NCBI GenBank assembly: GCA_037045585.1
Contig: JBAOIR010000054.1
Coordinates: forward strand, 1-64,000
Direction of reading: 5' to 3'
Length of the DNA stretch: 64,000 bases
Origin: SSF14 sp037045585
GTDB taxonomy: Bacteria; Actinomycetota; Acidimicrobiia; Acidimicrobiales; Microtrichaceae
The translations under genes and the position numbers were made by a program. The notes under the pieces are model-generated. The model was not told the origin of the DNA, did not search any database, and saw only the letters and a program-made list of their open reading frames with translations. The first letter of the stretch is position 1, and each line of letters begins with the position of its first letter. Below are positions 54,025 through 62,404 of the stretch, one piece after another.

Positions 54025-54219
54025 GTGCCAGAACGTGAACAGATCAAGAAGCAAGCCCCTGTCCGCACCGAGGAAGTCGAGGTCACCGACGTCGCTCCGA
54101 GCGAGTCGGGGTCCAAGATCAAGGCCGAACTCGACGACCTCCTCGACGAGATCGACGAGGTGCTCGAGACCAACGCCGAGGACTTCGTGAAGTCCTACAT
54201 CCAGAAGGGCGGCGAGTAG
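54025..54219 (+). CDS. pup: Prokaryotic ubiquitin-like protein Pup, ending Gly-Gly-Glu
   Basis: 64 residues from GTG 54025 (GGAGG 9 nt upstream). A disordered basic/acidic N-terminus, then the helix that binds the ARC coiled coil (KIKAELDDLLDEIDEVLETN), and AEDFVKSYIQKGGE. The C-terminal residue is Glu instead of the Gln of mycobacteria, so PafA can use it directly. Placed between dop and prcB, five nt before prcB, as in known loci. Confidence 0.95.
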   Translation: MPEREQIKKQAPVRTEEVEVTDVAPSESGSKIKAELDDLLDEIDEVLETNAEDFVKSYIQKGGE

Positions 54220-54224
54220 GCCAC

Positions 54225-55034
54225 ATGCTGCCGTCGTTCACCCCGGCCGATGACCCGGGGCCAGATTTCGGGGCGCTCGTGCGGCGTGTCGGGCTCAACA
54301 GCCCTGCCGGCGATGCCTCGTCCACCGATGCGAGCCTGATCACGCACGGCACCACCTGCATCGCCGTCCGCTACGCCGACGGCGTGGTGATGGCGGGCGA
54401 CCGTCGTGCCACCTCGGGCAACTGGATCAGCCACCGCACGATCGAGAAGGTGTTCCCCGCCGACAAGTACTCGGGTGTCGCGATCGCCGGTGCTGCGGGT
54501 CCGGCCATCGAGATGGTGCGCCTGTTCCAGCTGCAGCTCGAGCACTACGAGAAGGTCGAGGGCAGCCACCTCAGCCTCGAGGGCAAGGCCAACCAGCTGA
54601 GCCAGATGCTGCGGAACCACCTGCCCGCAGCGCTGTCGGGCATGGCGGTCGTGCCGATCTTCGCCGGTTTCGACACCAAGCGCGAGCTCGGGCGGCTCTT
54701 CCAGTACGACATCACCGGTGGTCGCTACGAGGAATCCGACTACGCAGCGACCGGCTCCGGCTCGATGCACGCTGCGACGGTCACCAAGCTCGGCTTCCGC
54801 CCGGGCCTGACCCGCGACGAAGCAGTCGACCTGGTCATCCACGCGCTCTGGCAGGCCGCCGACGAGGACTCAGCGACCGGTGGGCCCGATCTGATCCGCA
54901 AGATCTTCCCGGTGGTTGCCACCATCACCGCCCAGGGGTTCCACCGTCTGGGCGACGACGAGCTCGAGGAACGGAGCCGTGCGTTGATCGCCGACATCGA
55001 AGCCCGCCGGGGCGGGGGAGGTGAAGCGCGATGA
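54225..55034 (+). CDS. prcB: Proteasome beta subunit, catalytic
   Basis: 269 residues. A propeptide of about 39 residues ends before THGTTCIAVRYADGVVMAGDRRAT, so Thr40 becomes the N-terminal nucleophile. Further core motifs: RTIEKVFPADKYSGVAIAGAAGPAIEMVRLF, GYDI-like YDITGGRYEESDYAATGSGS. It forms the inner proteolytic rings of the 20S particle. Overlaps prcA by 4 nt (ATGA). Intact. Confidence 0.96.
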   Translation: MLPSFTPADDPGPDFGALVRRVGLNSPAGDASSTDASLITHGTTCIAVRYADGVVMAGDRRATSGNWISHRTIEKVFPADKYSGVAIAGAAGPAIEMVRLFQLQLEHYEKVEGSHLSLEGKANQLSQMLRNHLPAALSGMAVVPIFAGFDTKRELGRLFQYDITGGRYEESDYAATGSGSMHAATVTKLGFRPGLTRDEAVDLVIHALWQAADEDSATGGPDLIRKIFPVVATITAQGFHRLGDDELEERSRALIADIEARRGGGGEAR

Positions 55035-55771
55035 GCATGCCCTTCTACGTCGCCCCTGAGCAGATGATGAAGGACCGGGCCGACTACGCCCGCAAGGGCA
55101 TCGCCCGTGGCCGCTCGCTCGTGGCCGTCGCCTACGACGAGGGCATCCTGCTCTGCGCCGAGAACCCCAGCCGCATGCTGCGCAAGATCTCCGAGATCTA
55201 CGACCGCATCGGGTTCGCCGGGGTCGGCAAGTACAACGAGTTCGACCAGCTCCGCATCGCCGGCGTGCGTCACGCCGACCTCAAGGGCTTCTCGTTCAGC
55301 CGCGAGGACGTCGACGCCCGCAGCCTCGCCAACCAGTACGCGCAGATGCTCGGTCAGGTCTTCACCCACGAGATGAAGCCCATGGAGGTCGAGATCCTCG
55401 TGGCCGAGGTCGGCCGCGACCTTGCCCACGACCAGCTCTTCCACATCCAGTACGACGGCACCCTCGTCGACGAGCAGCACACGACCGTGCTCGGCGGCGA
55501 CGCCGAGGCGATCCGCGCCCGGCTCGCCCAGGCGTACACGCCCGACTGCAACCTCGCCGAGGCGCTCGCAGCCGCGGTCGGGGCCCTCGCCGGCCCCGAC
55601 CGTCGTCTCACCGAGCCCGAACTCGAGGTCGCGGTGCTCGACCGCAACGTCGACCACCGGGCCTTCCGGCGCATCGTCGACGAGGAGCTCGAAGCGCTGC
55701 TGCCGTCGTTGCCGCCGCCATCGGCGGCCGAGGGTGACGACACTCCGACGACGCCCGACAGCGCCGAGTGA
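55031..55771 (+). CDS. prcA: Proteasome alpha subunit
   Basis: 246 residues: MPFYVAPEQMMKDRADYARKGIARGRSLVAVAYDEGILL with the N-terminal gate, ENPSRMLRKISEIYDRIGFAGVGKYNEFDQLR, and LFHIQYDGTLVDEQHTTVLGGDAEAI. Forms the outer rings that dock ARC. The C-terminus is a disordered Pro/Glu tail. Intact. Confidence 0.96.
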   Translation: MSMPFYVAPEQMMKDRADYARKGIARGRSLVAVAYDEGILLCAENPSRMLRKISEIYDRIGFAGVGKYNEFDQLRIAGVRHADLKGFSFSREDVDARSLANQYAQMLGQVFTHEMKPMEVEILVAEVGRDLAHDQLFHIQYDGTLVDEQHTTVLGGDAEAIRARLAQAYTPDCNLAEALAAAVGALAGPDRRLTEPELEVAVLDRNVDHRAFRRIVDEELEALLPSLPPPSAAEGDDTPTTPDSAE

Positions 55772-55794
55772 ACCCCATTCGTCCCAAACATCTC

Positions 55795-55800
55795 TAGGGT
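55795..55800 (+). promoter_or_regulatory. -10 box TAGGGT, leaderless start of pafA
   Basis: TAGGGT, 6 nt, ATG 55807. Confidence 0.65.
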
Positions 55801-55806
55801 GACGGG

Positions 55807-57165
55807 ATGGACCGGCGGATCTTCGGGCTCGAGAGCGAGTACGGCGTCACGTGCACCCTCAAGGGTCAGCGGCGCCTCAGCCCCGATGAGGTGGCGCGCT
55901 ACCTGTTCCGCCGTGTGGTGTCGTGGGGGCGCAGCTCCAACGTCTTCCTCGGCAACGGAGCCCGTCTCTACCTCGACGTCGGCTCGCACCCCGAGTACGC
56001 CACGCCCGAGTGCGACTCGCTGTTCGACCTCGTCGCCCACGACAAGGCGGGGGAGCGCATCCTCGAACAACTCGTCGAATCCGCCGAGGAGCGCCTCGAC
56101 GAGGAGGGGGTGCGCGGCGACATCTACCTGTTCCGCAACAACACCGACTCCGCCGGCAACTCCTACGGGTGTCATGAGAACTACCTGACCGGCCGAGCCG
56201 ACGACATGGCTCGCTACGGCGAGGTCCTCATCCCGTTCCTCGTCAGTCGCCAGATCTACGCCGGCGCCGGCAAGATCCTCCAGACGGCCCGCGGCGCCAT
56301 GTACTGCATGAGCCAGCGCGGCGAGCACATCTGGGAGGGCGTCAGCTCCGCCACGACCCGCTCGCGGCCCATCATCAACACCCGCGACGAGCCGCACGCC
56401 GACGCCGAGCGCTACCGCCGCCTCCACGTGATCGTCGGCGACACGAACATGGGGGAGTACCCCACGTTCCTCAAGGTCGGCGCAGCATCGATCATCCTGC
56501 GCATGCTCGAGGATCCCGGTGTCGTGCTGCGGGACATGACCCTCGAGAATCCGATCCGGGCGATCCGCGAGATCAGCCACGACCTCACCTGCCGGCACCG
56601 CGTGCGCCTTGCCAACGGGCGGGAGGCGTCGGCGATCGAGATCCAGTCCGAGTACCTCAACCGAGCGCTCCGCTACGCCCAGACCCACGACTTCTCGCCC
56701 CAGGAGAAGCAGGCCCTGAGCATGTGGGAGCACGTGATGAGCAAGCTCGAGACCGATCCGTTCTCCCTCGACCGCGAGGTCGACTGGGTGACCAAGCACA
56801 ACCTCATCGAGCACTACCGCGAGCGGCACCAGCTCCCGTTGTCGTCGCCGGAGGCGTCGCTCGTCGACCTGCAGTACCACGACATCAGCCGTCGCCGATC
56901 GGTGTTCTACAAGCTGCAGAAACGTGGTCTCGTCGAGCGCATGGTCACCGACCGCGACATCGCCGACGCCATGGAGATCGCGCCGCAGACGACCCGAGCC
57001 CGCCTCCGTGGCGAGTTCATCAAGAAGGCCAAGGAGCGCAAGCGCGATTACACGGTCGACTGGGTGCACCTGAAGCTCAACGACCAGGCCCAGCGCACGG
57101 TGCTCTGCAAGGACCCGTTCAAATCGCACGACGAACGCGTCGACAAGCTCATCGAGAGCCTGTAA
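55807..57165 (+). CDS. pafA: Pup-protein ligase PafA
   Basis: 452 residues, intact. MDRRIFGLESEYGVTC with the metal/ATP-binding Glu, GARLYLDVGSHPEYATPECDSL, IYLFRNNTDSAGNSYGCHENYL, RPIINTRDEPHADAERYRRLHVIVGDTNMGE and VDLQYHDISRRRSVFYKL. It activates the Pup C-terminal Glu with ATP and joins it to lysines of target proteins. Lacks the Dop loop, which distinguishes it from its paralogue Dop 2 kb upstream. Confidence 0.96.
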   Translation: MDRRIFGLESEYGVTCTLKGQRRLSPDEVARYLFRRVVSWGRSSNVFLGNGARLYLDVGSHPEYATPECDSLFDLVAHDKAGERILEQLVESAEERLDEEGVRGDIYLFRNNTDSAGNSYGCHENYLTGRADDMARYGEVLIPFLVSRQIYAGAGKILQTARGAMYCMSQRGEHIWEGVSSATTRSRPIINTRDEPHADAERYRRLHVIVGDTNMGEYPTFLKVGAASIILRMLEDPGVVLRDMTLENPIRAIREISHDLTCRHRVRLANGREASAIEIQSEYLNRALRYAQTHDFSPQEKQALSMWEHVMSKLETDPFSLDREVDWVTKHNLIEHYRERHQLPLSSPEASLVDLQYHDISRRRSVFYKLQKRGLVERMVTDRDIADAMEIAPQTTRARLRGEFIKKAKERKRDYTVDWVHLKLNDQAQRTVLCKDPFKSHDERVDKLIESL

Positions 57166-57175
57166 GCCCATCCGA

Positions 57176-58195
57176 ATGCCGACGTTCCGCTCCGGTGAGG
57201 TCACCGGGATCATCTCCGAGCGCCCGGGTCTCCAGCGGGTGCGGGTACGACTCGACGGTGCCACCGACGAGTCGCGTGCGTATTCCCTCACGCAGCTGAC
57301 CGGCGCCGTCAACGTCGGCGATGCGGTGGTGTGCAACACCACCGCCGTCGAGCTCGGCCTCGGCACCGGCGGCTGGCACGTCGTGCACTGGAACCTCAGC
57401 CGCACCGAGTTCGTCGCGCCGGGTCCCGACCACGTCATGAAGCTCAGGTACACGAGCCTGCAGTTCGACGCCGGAACCAGTGAGCTCGAGTACCCGGACC
57501 TCCCGACGACGATCGACGGTGTTCCGGTCGTGGTGTGCCAGGTGCACAGCCAGGTCGGTGTGGTCGTGGCGACGATCGCAGCGCTGCGCCCCGGCACCCG
57601 CGTTGCGTACGTCATGACCGACGGGGCGTCGCTCCCGATCGCGCTGAGCGACCTCGTCGAGGATCTCCGCTCGCGTGACCTCCTCCACACCACGATCACG
57701 GCCGGTCACGCCTTCGGCGGCGACCTGGAGGCGGTCACGGTGGCGTCGGGATTGGTGCTCGCCCATCACGTCGCCGGCGCCGAGGTCATCGTCGTGGGCA
57801 TGGGCCCCGGGGTCGTTGGCACCGGGACGAAGTTCGGCACCACCTCGGTCGAGGCGGCGGCGGCACTCGACGTCGTGGATGCACTCGGGGGCATCCCGGT
57901 GTTGTGCGTCCGGGCATCCGACGGCGACGCCCGCGAACGGCACCAGGGTGTCAGCCACCACACGCTCACCGCGATCGAGTTGACGAGGTCGGCCCCCGTC
58001 GTGGCGGCCGTGCCCCACGAGGTGCTCACGTTGGAGGGCGTTGTGGTGGCCGAGGTCGACCCGCCCGACGTCGGCGACATCCTCGGCGCTGCCGGCCTGC
58101 GCATCACGACGATGGGTCGCGACATCGACTCCGACCCGCTCTTCTTCACTGCCGCCGGAGCGGCCGCGGCGGCCGCGGTCACCTTCCTGAGCTGA
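57176..58195 (+). CDS. DUF3866 family protein
   Basis: 339 residues, intact. VGDAVVCNTTAVELGLGTGGWHVVHWNL, HVMKLRYTSLQ, VCQVHSQVGVVVATIAALRPGTRVAYVMTDGASLPIALSDLV, and ITAGHAFGGDLEAVTVASGLVLA are the conserved parts of DUF3866, unknown in function and conserved in Actinobacteria and Firmicutes. It lies 10 nt after pafA, so is co-transcribed; a role in the Pup pathway is only suggested by position. Confidence 0.8.
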   Translation: MPTFRSGEVTGIISERPGLQRVRVRLDGATDESRAYSLTQLTGAVNVGDAVVCNTTAVELGLGTGGWHVVHWNLSRTEFVAPGPDHVMKLRYTSLQFDAGTSELEYPDLPTTIDGVPVVVCQVHSQVGVVVATIAALRPGTRVAYVMTDGASLPIALSDLVEDLRSRDLLHTTITAGHAFGGDLEAVTVASGLVLAHHVAGAEVIVVGMGPGVVGTGTKFGTTSVEAAAALDVVDALGGIPVLCVRASDGDARERHQGVSHHTLTAIELTRSAPVVAAVPHEVLTLEGVVVAEVDPPDVGDILGAAGLRITTMGRDIDSDPLFFTAAGAAAAAAVTFLS

Positions 58196-58197
58196 CT

Positions 58198-58240
58198 CTG
58201 GAGCGCTCAGGTGACAGTTCCTGTCACCTGAGCGCTCCAG
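58198..58240. repeat. Perfect 43-bp palindrome (CTGGAGCGC family)
   Basis: Left arm CTGGAGCGCTCAGGTGACAG (58198-58217) and its exact complement at 58221-58240, 3-nt loop TTC. It begins 2 nt after the DUF3866 stop and probably terminates the pafA transcript; the best-preserved member of the repeat family. Confidence 0.9.
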
Positions 58241-58288
58241 AACGGACCGTGGCGGGCAGGGTTGGCCCGGCGGGAACGTCTGTTCCCC

Positions 58289-58294
58289 TAAGAT
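58289..58294 (+). promoter_or_regulatory. -10 box TAAGAT, leaderless start of pafB
   Basis: TAAGAT, 9 nt, ATG 58304. Confidence 0.6.
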
Positions 58295-58303
58295 CCTGGC
58301 CGG

Positions 58304-59242
58304 ATGACGACGAAGCTCGAACGCCTCCTCAACCTCACTGCGTTGCTGCTCGACACCGAGCGGCCCGTGGGCATCGAGCAGATCGGTCGGGTGATCGAGG
58401 GGTACCCGCCCGACCCGGCGAGCTTCCGGCGCACGTTCGAGCGCGACAAGGACGACCTCCGCGAGATGGGCATCCCCGTCGAGGTCATCAACACCGACGT
58501 CCACGACAAGACGGCGCTCGGCTACCGGATCCTCCCCGAGCGCTACTACCTCGCCGACCCGGGCCTCGAACCCGACGAGATGGCCGCGCTCAAGCTCGCC
58601 ATGGGCGCGATCCGGCTCGACGGCATCGCCACCCAGGAGACGTTGCGCAAGCTCGGCGACGCCAGCGGCGACAGCGCCCAACCCGAGCTCGCGTCGGTGC
58701 CGACCCCGCCCGTCATCGGCGACCTGCACGCCGCCATCAACGAGCACCGGCTCGTCCAGTTCGCCTACAACGGCGAGCAGCGCACCGTCGAGCCGCAGCG
58801 CCTCGAGTTCCACAAAGGCCGTTGGTACCTCCGGGGCTTCGACCGCCTTCGTGAGGATCGGCGCAGCTTTCGCATCGATCGGGTCGAGGGGTCGATCACG
58901 GCCGGTGAGCCCGGGTCGTTCGAGCCGTCGGGCCACGATGCCGGACCCGCCGGGTTCCGGTTCGACCCGTGGCGACACGGCGACGACGCGCCGGTGACCG
59001 CGGTGCTTCGCATCGACGCGACGCAGGCGGCGTTCAGCCGCAGCCTCGTGCAGGAGGAGGCGGTGTGGACCGACCTCGACGACGGCTCGGTCACCCTCGA
59101 GGTCGAGGTCACCAACCGGCGGGCGTTCCGCACGTTCGTGCTCGGCCTGTTGGAGCACGCCGAGATCGTGAGCCCGCCAGAGCTCCGTGACGACCTGGTG
59201 GAGTGGCTCGAAGCGACGATCGCGTCGAGGGGCGCCGTATGA
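58304..59242 (+). CDS. pafB: WYL-domain regulator PafB
   Basis: 312 residues, intact. An N-terminal winged-helix (KLERLLNLTALLLDTERPVGIEQIGRVI, FERDKDDLREMGIPVEVI) and a WYL domain (RLVQFAYNGEQRTVEPQRLEFHKGRWYLRGFD, SFRIDRVEG). With PafC it activates DNA-damage genes independently of LexA in mycobacteria. Overlaps pafC as ATGA. Own promoter behind the palindromic terminator. Confidence 0.92.
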   Translation: MTTKLERLLNLTALLLDTERPVGIEQIGRVIEGYPPDPASFRRTFERDKDDLREMGIPVEVINTDVHDKTALGYRILPERYYLADPGLEPDEMAALKLAMGAIRLDGIATQETLRKLGDASGDSAQPELASVPTPPVIGDLHAAINEHRLVQFAYNGEQRTVEPQRLEFHKGRWYLRGFDRLREDRRSFRIDRVEGSITAGEPGSFEPSGHDAGPAGFRFDPWRHGDDAPVTAVLRIDATQAAFSRSLVQEEAVWTDLDDGSVTLEVEVTNRRAFRTFVLGLLEHAEIVSPPELRDDLVEWLEATIASRGAV

Positions 59243-60219
59243 AGCCCCGCGTCACCGCGTCGGATCGCTTCCGTCGAATCGTCGCGATCGTGCCGTGGAT
59301 CGCCGAGCGCGGCGGGCCGCGGATCGACGAGGTGTGCGCCCAGTTCGACATCAGCCGGGAGGACCTCCTCGCCGACCTCGACGTGATCTTCATGGTCGGC
59401 ATTCCGCCCTACACACCCGATGAGCTGATCGACGTGATCATCGACGATGACCGGGTGTGGGTCACGCTCGGTCGCTACTTCACTCGACCGTTGCGTCTCA
59501 CCGCCCAGGAGGCGCTCGCGGTGCTCGCCGCCGGCTCGGGTTTGATGGCGACGACCGGCGCCGACCCCGAGGGCCCGCTGGCCCGGGCGCTCACGAAGCT
59601 GCAACGCGTCGTCGGCATCGGCGAGCCCGGGTCGCTCGAGGTCAGTTTGGGCGGGGCCGACAGCGGAACGCTGGCGCTGCTCCAGCAGGCGACGACCGAA
59701 CGACGCCAGATCGAGATCGACTACTACTCCTACAGCACCGACGAGAGCCGGGTGCGCACGATCGACCCGTACCGGGTCTACGCGACCGACGGCAACTGGT
59801 ACGTGATCGGGTGGTGCCACTCCGCCGAGGCCGAGCGTCTGTTCCGTGTCGATCGCATCCGGCGTGCCCACCTGACCGACGGCAGCTTCGAGCTGCCGGC
59901 GGAGCTGCCGGCGGCCACGTCGTACTCCGGGTCGGGGGCGGACCCGCGCATCGCCATCGAAGTGGGTCCGGCCGACCGGTGGATCGCCGAGCACTATCCC
60001 ACCGACCGGTTCGAAGAGCTCCCCGGCGGCCGCTACCGCGCCGTGCTCGCCGTCGGGGGTGACGCGTGGCTCGAGCGGCTGCTGCTTCGCCTCGGGCCCG
60101 AGGCGAAGGTGCTCGACCTCCCCGACGGCGAGGTCGACGGTCCCACGATGTCGAGCGACGCGGCTCGGGCGCTGACCGAGCCGATGGCGCAGTCGATCAT
60201 CGGTCTGTACCGCTCCTGA
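59239..60219 (+). CDS. pafC: WYL-domain regulator PafC
   Basis: 326 residues, intact. Helix-turn-helix (DRFRRIVAIVPWIAERGGPRIDEVCAQFDISREDLLADLDVIFM), then the WYL core (QIEIDYYSYSTDESRVRTIDPYRVYATDGNWYVIGWCH, RLFRVDRIRRA) and a WCX tail (RWIAEHYPTDRFEELPGG). Forms a heterodimer with PafB; in some organisms the two are fused, here they are coupled by a 4-nt overlap. Confidence 0.92.
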   Translation: MKPRVTASDRFRRIVAIVPWIAERGGPRIDEVCAQFDISREDLLADLDVIFMVGIPPYTPDELIDVIIDDDRVWVTLGRYFTRPLRLTAQEALAVLAAGSGLMATTGADPEGPLARALTKLQRVVGIGEPGSLEVSLGGADSGTLALLQQATTERRQIEIDYYSYSTDESRVRTIDPYRVYATDGNWYVIGWCHSAEAERLFRVDRIRRAHLTDGSFELPAELPAATSYSGSGADPRIAIEVGPADRWIAEHYPTDRFEELPGGRYRAVLAVGGDAWLERLLLRLGPEAKVLDLPDGEVDGPTMSSDAARALTEPMAQSIIGLYRS

Positions 60220-60276
60220 TCCGTCCGGCCCCGCAGCAAAACCGCCGTCCGGGGCAGATTTCAGGCATCGTCCCGT

Positions 60277-60282
60277 TAGCCT
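60277..60282 (+). promoter_or_regulatory. -10 box TAGCCT, leaderless start of the Pro/Ala-rich protein
   Basis: TAGCCT, 7 nt, GTG 60290. Confidence 0.6.
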
Positions 60283-60289
60283 GACCGGT

Positions 60290-61219
60290 GTGCCGGTGAG
60301 CTCCTCGACCGAACCGCTTGACGATCGCCTCACCGACATGGGTCGGGCACTCGCGAACTCGTTGTTGGGCGACGTCACCGTCGTCCGCCCGATCCGCGAG
60401 CCCGCCGAGCCCGAGGTGCCCCTGAGCCGCCGGGCCCGTCGCGAGCAGCGCGAGCAGCGTGAGCGTGCTGCGACCGGCAGCGGTGAACGCCACGAGTTCC
60501 CGCCCCCGGCAGCTCCGGCTCCGGCCGCTCCGGCCGCTCCGGCCATCCCTGCTGCTCCGGTGGCTCCGGTGGCTCCGGTGGCACGGCCCGGTGAGGGAGC
60601 AGCACTCGTTCGGCCGGGTGGCGTTCCCGGCGTTCGTGGCGCCGCCGCGCCGCCCGTCGCACCCGATGGGACCCAGTTCCAGATCGCTCGGCCCCGACGC
60701 CGGCCGGCGCCCGATCCCGCTGCGCCCTCGTCGTCGGCCCCCAGCGCTGCCACGCCCTCGACGCCGACGCGCCCCGCTGCGCCTCCAGCAACCCCGCAGC
60801 GACGACCCGCCTCGCCCACGCACCGCCCGGACTCGTCGCGACCGCAGCGGCCACACCCGCCGGCTGCCCCCGGCACCGCGTCGGCTCCGGCCTCTGCGCC
60901 CGTTCCCTCCACTCCGCCCACTCCTCCCGCTGCAGCGCGGGCCGGACGTGTTGACGCTCGTCCGAACGAGCAACCACCACTGCGGCCTCGCCTCCGCAAC
61001 CTCGCCCCCGACCCCTACGCCGCACTGCCGTGGCCGGCCGACGAAGCCGTCTCCTACCACGACGACATCCGCCGGGCCCCCGAGTCCCGGCCCGGCTCGC
61101 GTATCCGCGATCTCGACCTGACGGTCGCCCGGGCCGAACCCGCGAAGCTTCCCGAGGAGTCGACCCGACCGAGGAGTCACCCCGGGCCGGCCTCGTCCGC
61201 ACGGTCGTCGAGTGGGTGA
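60290..61219 (+). CDS. Pro/Ala-rich disordered protein, probably the N-terminal extension of the adjacent signal peptidase
   Basis: 309 residues as read. After a short helical start (DDRLTDMGRALANSLLGDVTVVRP) and a basic RRARREQREQRER patch, it is a Pro/Ala/Ser low-complexity chain with an acidic end (RIRDLDLTVARAEPAKLPEES). Its TGA overlaps an ATG of the signal peptidase (TGATG, 61217-61221). However, the signal-peptidase frame upstream of that ATG reads DPTEESPRAGLVRTVVEW, a natural continuation of KLPEES, so a single base lost near 61163 would fuse both into one 480-residue protein. I favour the fusion slightly. Confidence 0.6.
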   Translation: MPVSSSTEPLDDRLTDMGRALANSLLGDVTVVRPIREPAEPEVPLSRRARREQREQRERAATGSGERHEFPPPAAPAPAAPAAPAIPAAPVAPVAPVARPGEGAALVRPGGVPGVRGAAAPPVAPDGTQFQIARPRRRPAPDPAAPSSSAPSAATPSTPTRPAAPPATPQRRPASPTHRPDSSRPQRPHPPAAPGTASAPASAPVPSTPPTPPAAARAGRVDARPNEQPPLRPRLRNLAPDPYAALPWPADEAVSYHDDIRRAPESRPGSRIRDLDLTVARAEPAKLPEESTRPRSHPGPASSARSSSG

Positions 61220-61737
61220 TGGTGCTGGGCACCGCCGCCGTCGTGGCCCTCCTGCTGCAGTTCTTCGTCGTCCAGCTGTACGAGATCCCGTCGGAGTCGA
61301 TGTTCCCGACCCTGCAGAACAACGACCAGGTCCTCGTCAACAAGCTCGCCTACGCGGTCGGCGGTGGGGTGGAGCGCGGCGACGTCATCGTCTTCAAGCG
61401 CCCGGAGTCGGAACGCACCGACGACCCCGACCAGCCGCCCCAACTCATCAAGCGCGTCATCGGCCTTCCGGGGGACGTGGTCGAGGCCCGTGGTGGTGTG
61501 GTGTACATCGACGGGAAGCCGTTGGAGGAGACCGGCACGGGTCACTACCTCGACCCGAGCGTCGTCACCAACAACCTCCCGCAGCCGGTCACCGTGCCCC
61601 GGGGCCACGTCTTCGTGATGGGCGACAACCGTGAGCGATCCCATGACAGTCGTTATTTCGGTGCGATCCCCGAATCTGACATCATTGGCCGAGCCGTGGT
61701 CATAGCGTGGCCCTTCAGCCGTTGGGGATCCTTGTAA
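61219..61737 (+). CDS. lepB: Signal peptidase I (first of two), N-terminus uncertain
   Basis: 172 residues from ATG 61219, or the C-terminal part of the preceding Pro/Ala-rich protein. A membrane helix (MVLGTAAVVALLLQFFVV) precedes box B YEIPSESMFPTL (catalytic Ser), ERGDVIVFKRP, box D LIKRVIGLPGDVVEARGG (catalytic Lys), and box E VMGDNRERSHDSRYFG. Bacterial Ser/Lys type, removing signal peptides outside the membrane. It is 2 nt upstream of a second lepB. Confidence 0.88.
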   Translation: MVLGTAAVVALLLQFFVVQLYEIPSESMFPTLQNNDQVLVNKLAYAVGGGVERGDVIVFKRPESERTDDPDQPPQLIKRVIGLPGDVVEARGGVVYIDGKPLEETGTGHYLDPSVVTNNLPQPVTVPRGHVFVMGDNRERSHDSRYFGAIPESDIIGRAVVIAWPFSRWGSL

Positions 61738-61739
61738 CG

Positions 61740-62393
61740 ATGTTCGACCAGACCAACACGACGGGCGTTCCCCCCGAGTACCGCCCGCTGTTGGATCCAC
61801 CGGCCCCGCCGGTGACCGGTGATCCGGTCGCATCGGAGCGGGTGCTCGAGCTCAACGCCGAACCGGCGGGCAATCCCAAGGGCACCGCCATGGGATGGGC
61901 GTTGACGATCGCCGTCGCAGTGGTGCTCACGATCGTCGTCAAGACCTTCATCCTCCAGGCGTACTCGATCCCGTCGGAGTCGATGGTCCCGACACTCAAC
62001 GTCGGCGACCGTGTCGTCGTGTTCCGGCTCAACACCGACCCCGCCCGGGGCGACATCGTGGTGTTCGACCGGCCGGCGAACGATCCCAAGACGAGCCCGA
62101 GCGACCCCGACGTGCTCATCAAGCGCGTGATCGGGTTGCCCGGCGACGTCGTCGAGAGCCGTGACGGCGAGGTCTGGGTGAACGGCAAGCAGCTCGTCGA
62201 GGACTACCTCCCCGACGAGACGACGACGATCATCGACACGCCGATCACGGTGCCGAGCGGCAAGTTGCTGGTGCTCGGCGACAACCGCTCCCGGTCCTTC
62301 GACGGACGCATCTTCGGCCCCATCGACAAGGACCTGGTCGTCGGGCGTGCCATCGCCCGCATCTGGCCGCTGTCGCGCCTCGGCGGGCTCTAG
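61740..62393 (+). CDS. lepB: Signal peptidase I (second of two)
   Basis: 217 residues, intact. A soluble Pro-rich N-terminus of about 48 residues, one membrane helix (WALTIAVAVVLTIVVKTFI), SIPSESMVPTL with Ser81, ARGDIVVFDRP, VLIKRVIGLPGDVVESRDG with the catalytic Lys, and LGDNRSRSFDGRIFGPI. Same Ser/Lys class as its neighbour, probably a tandem duplicate with divergent specificity. Distinct from the Ser/His peptidase at 12.8-13.6 kb. Confidence 0.93.
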   Translation: MFDQTNTTGVPPEYRPLLDPPAPPVTGDPVASERVLELNAEPAGNPKGTAMGWALTIAVAVVLTIVVKTFILQAYSIPSESMVPTLNVGDRVVVFRLNTDPARGDIVVFDRPANDPKTSPSDPDVLIKRVIGLPGDVVESRDGEVWVNGKQLVEDYLPDETTTIIDTPITVPSGKLLVLGDNRSRSFDGRIFGPIDKDLVVGRAIARIWPLSRLGGL

Positions 62394-62404
62394 CCCCTCG
62401 CCGG

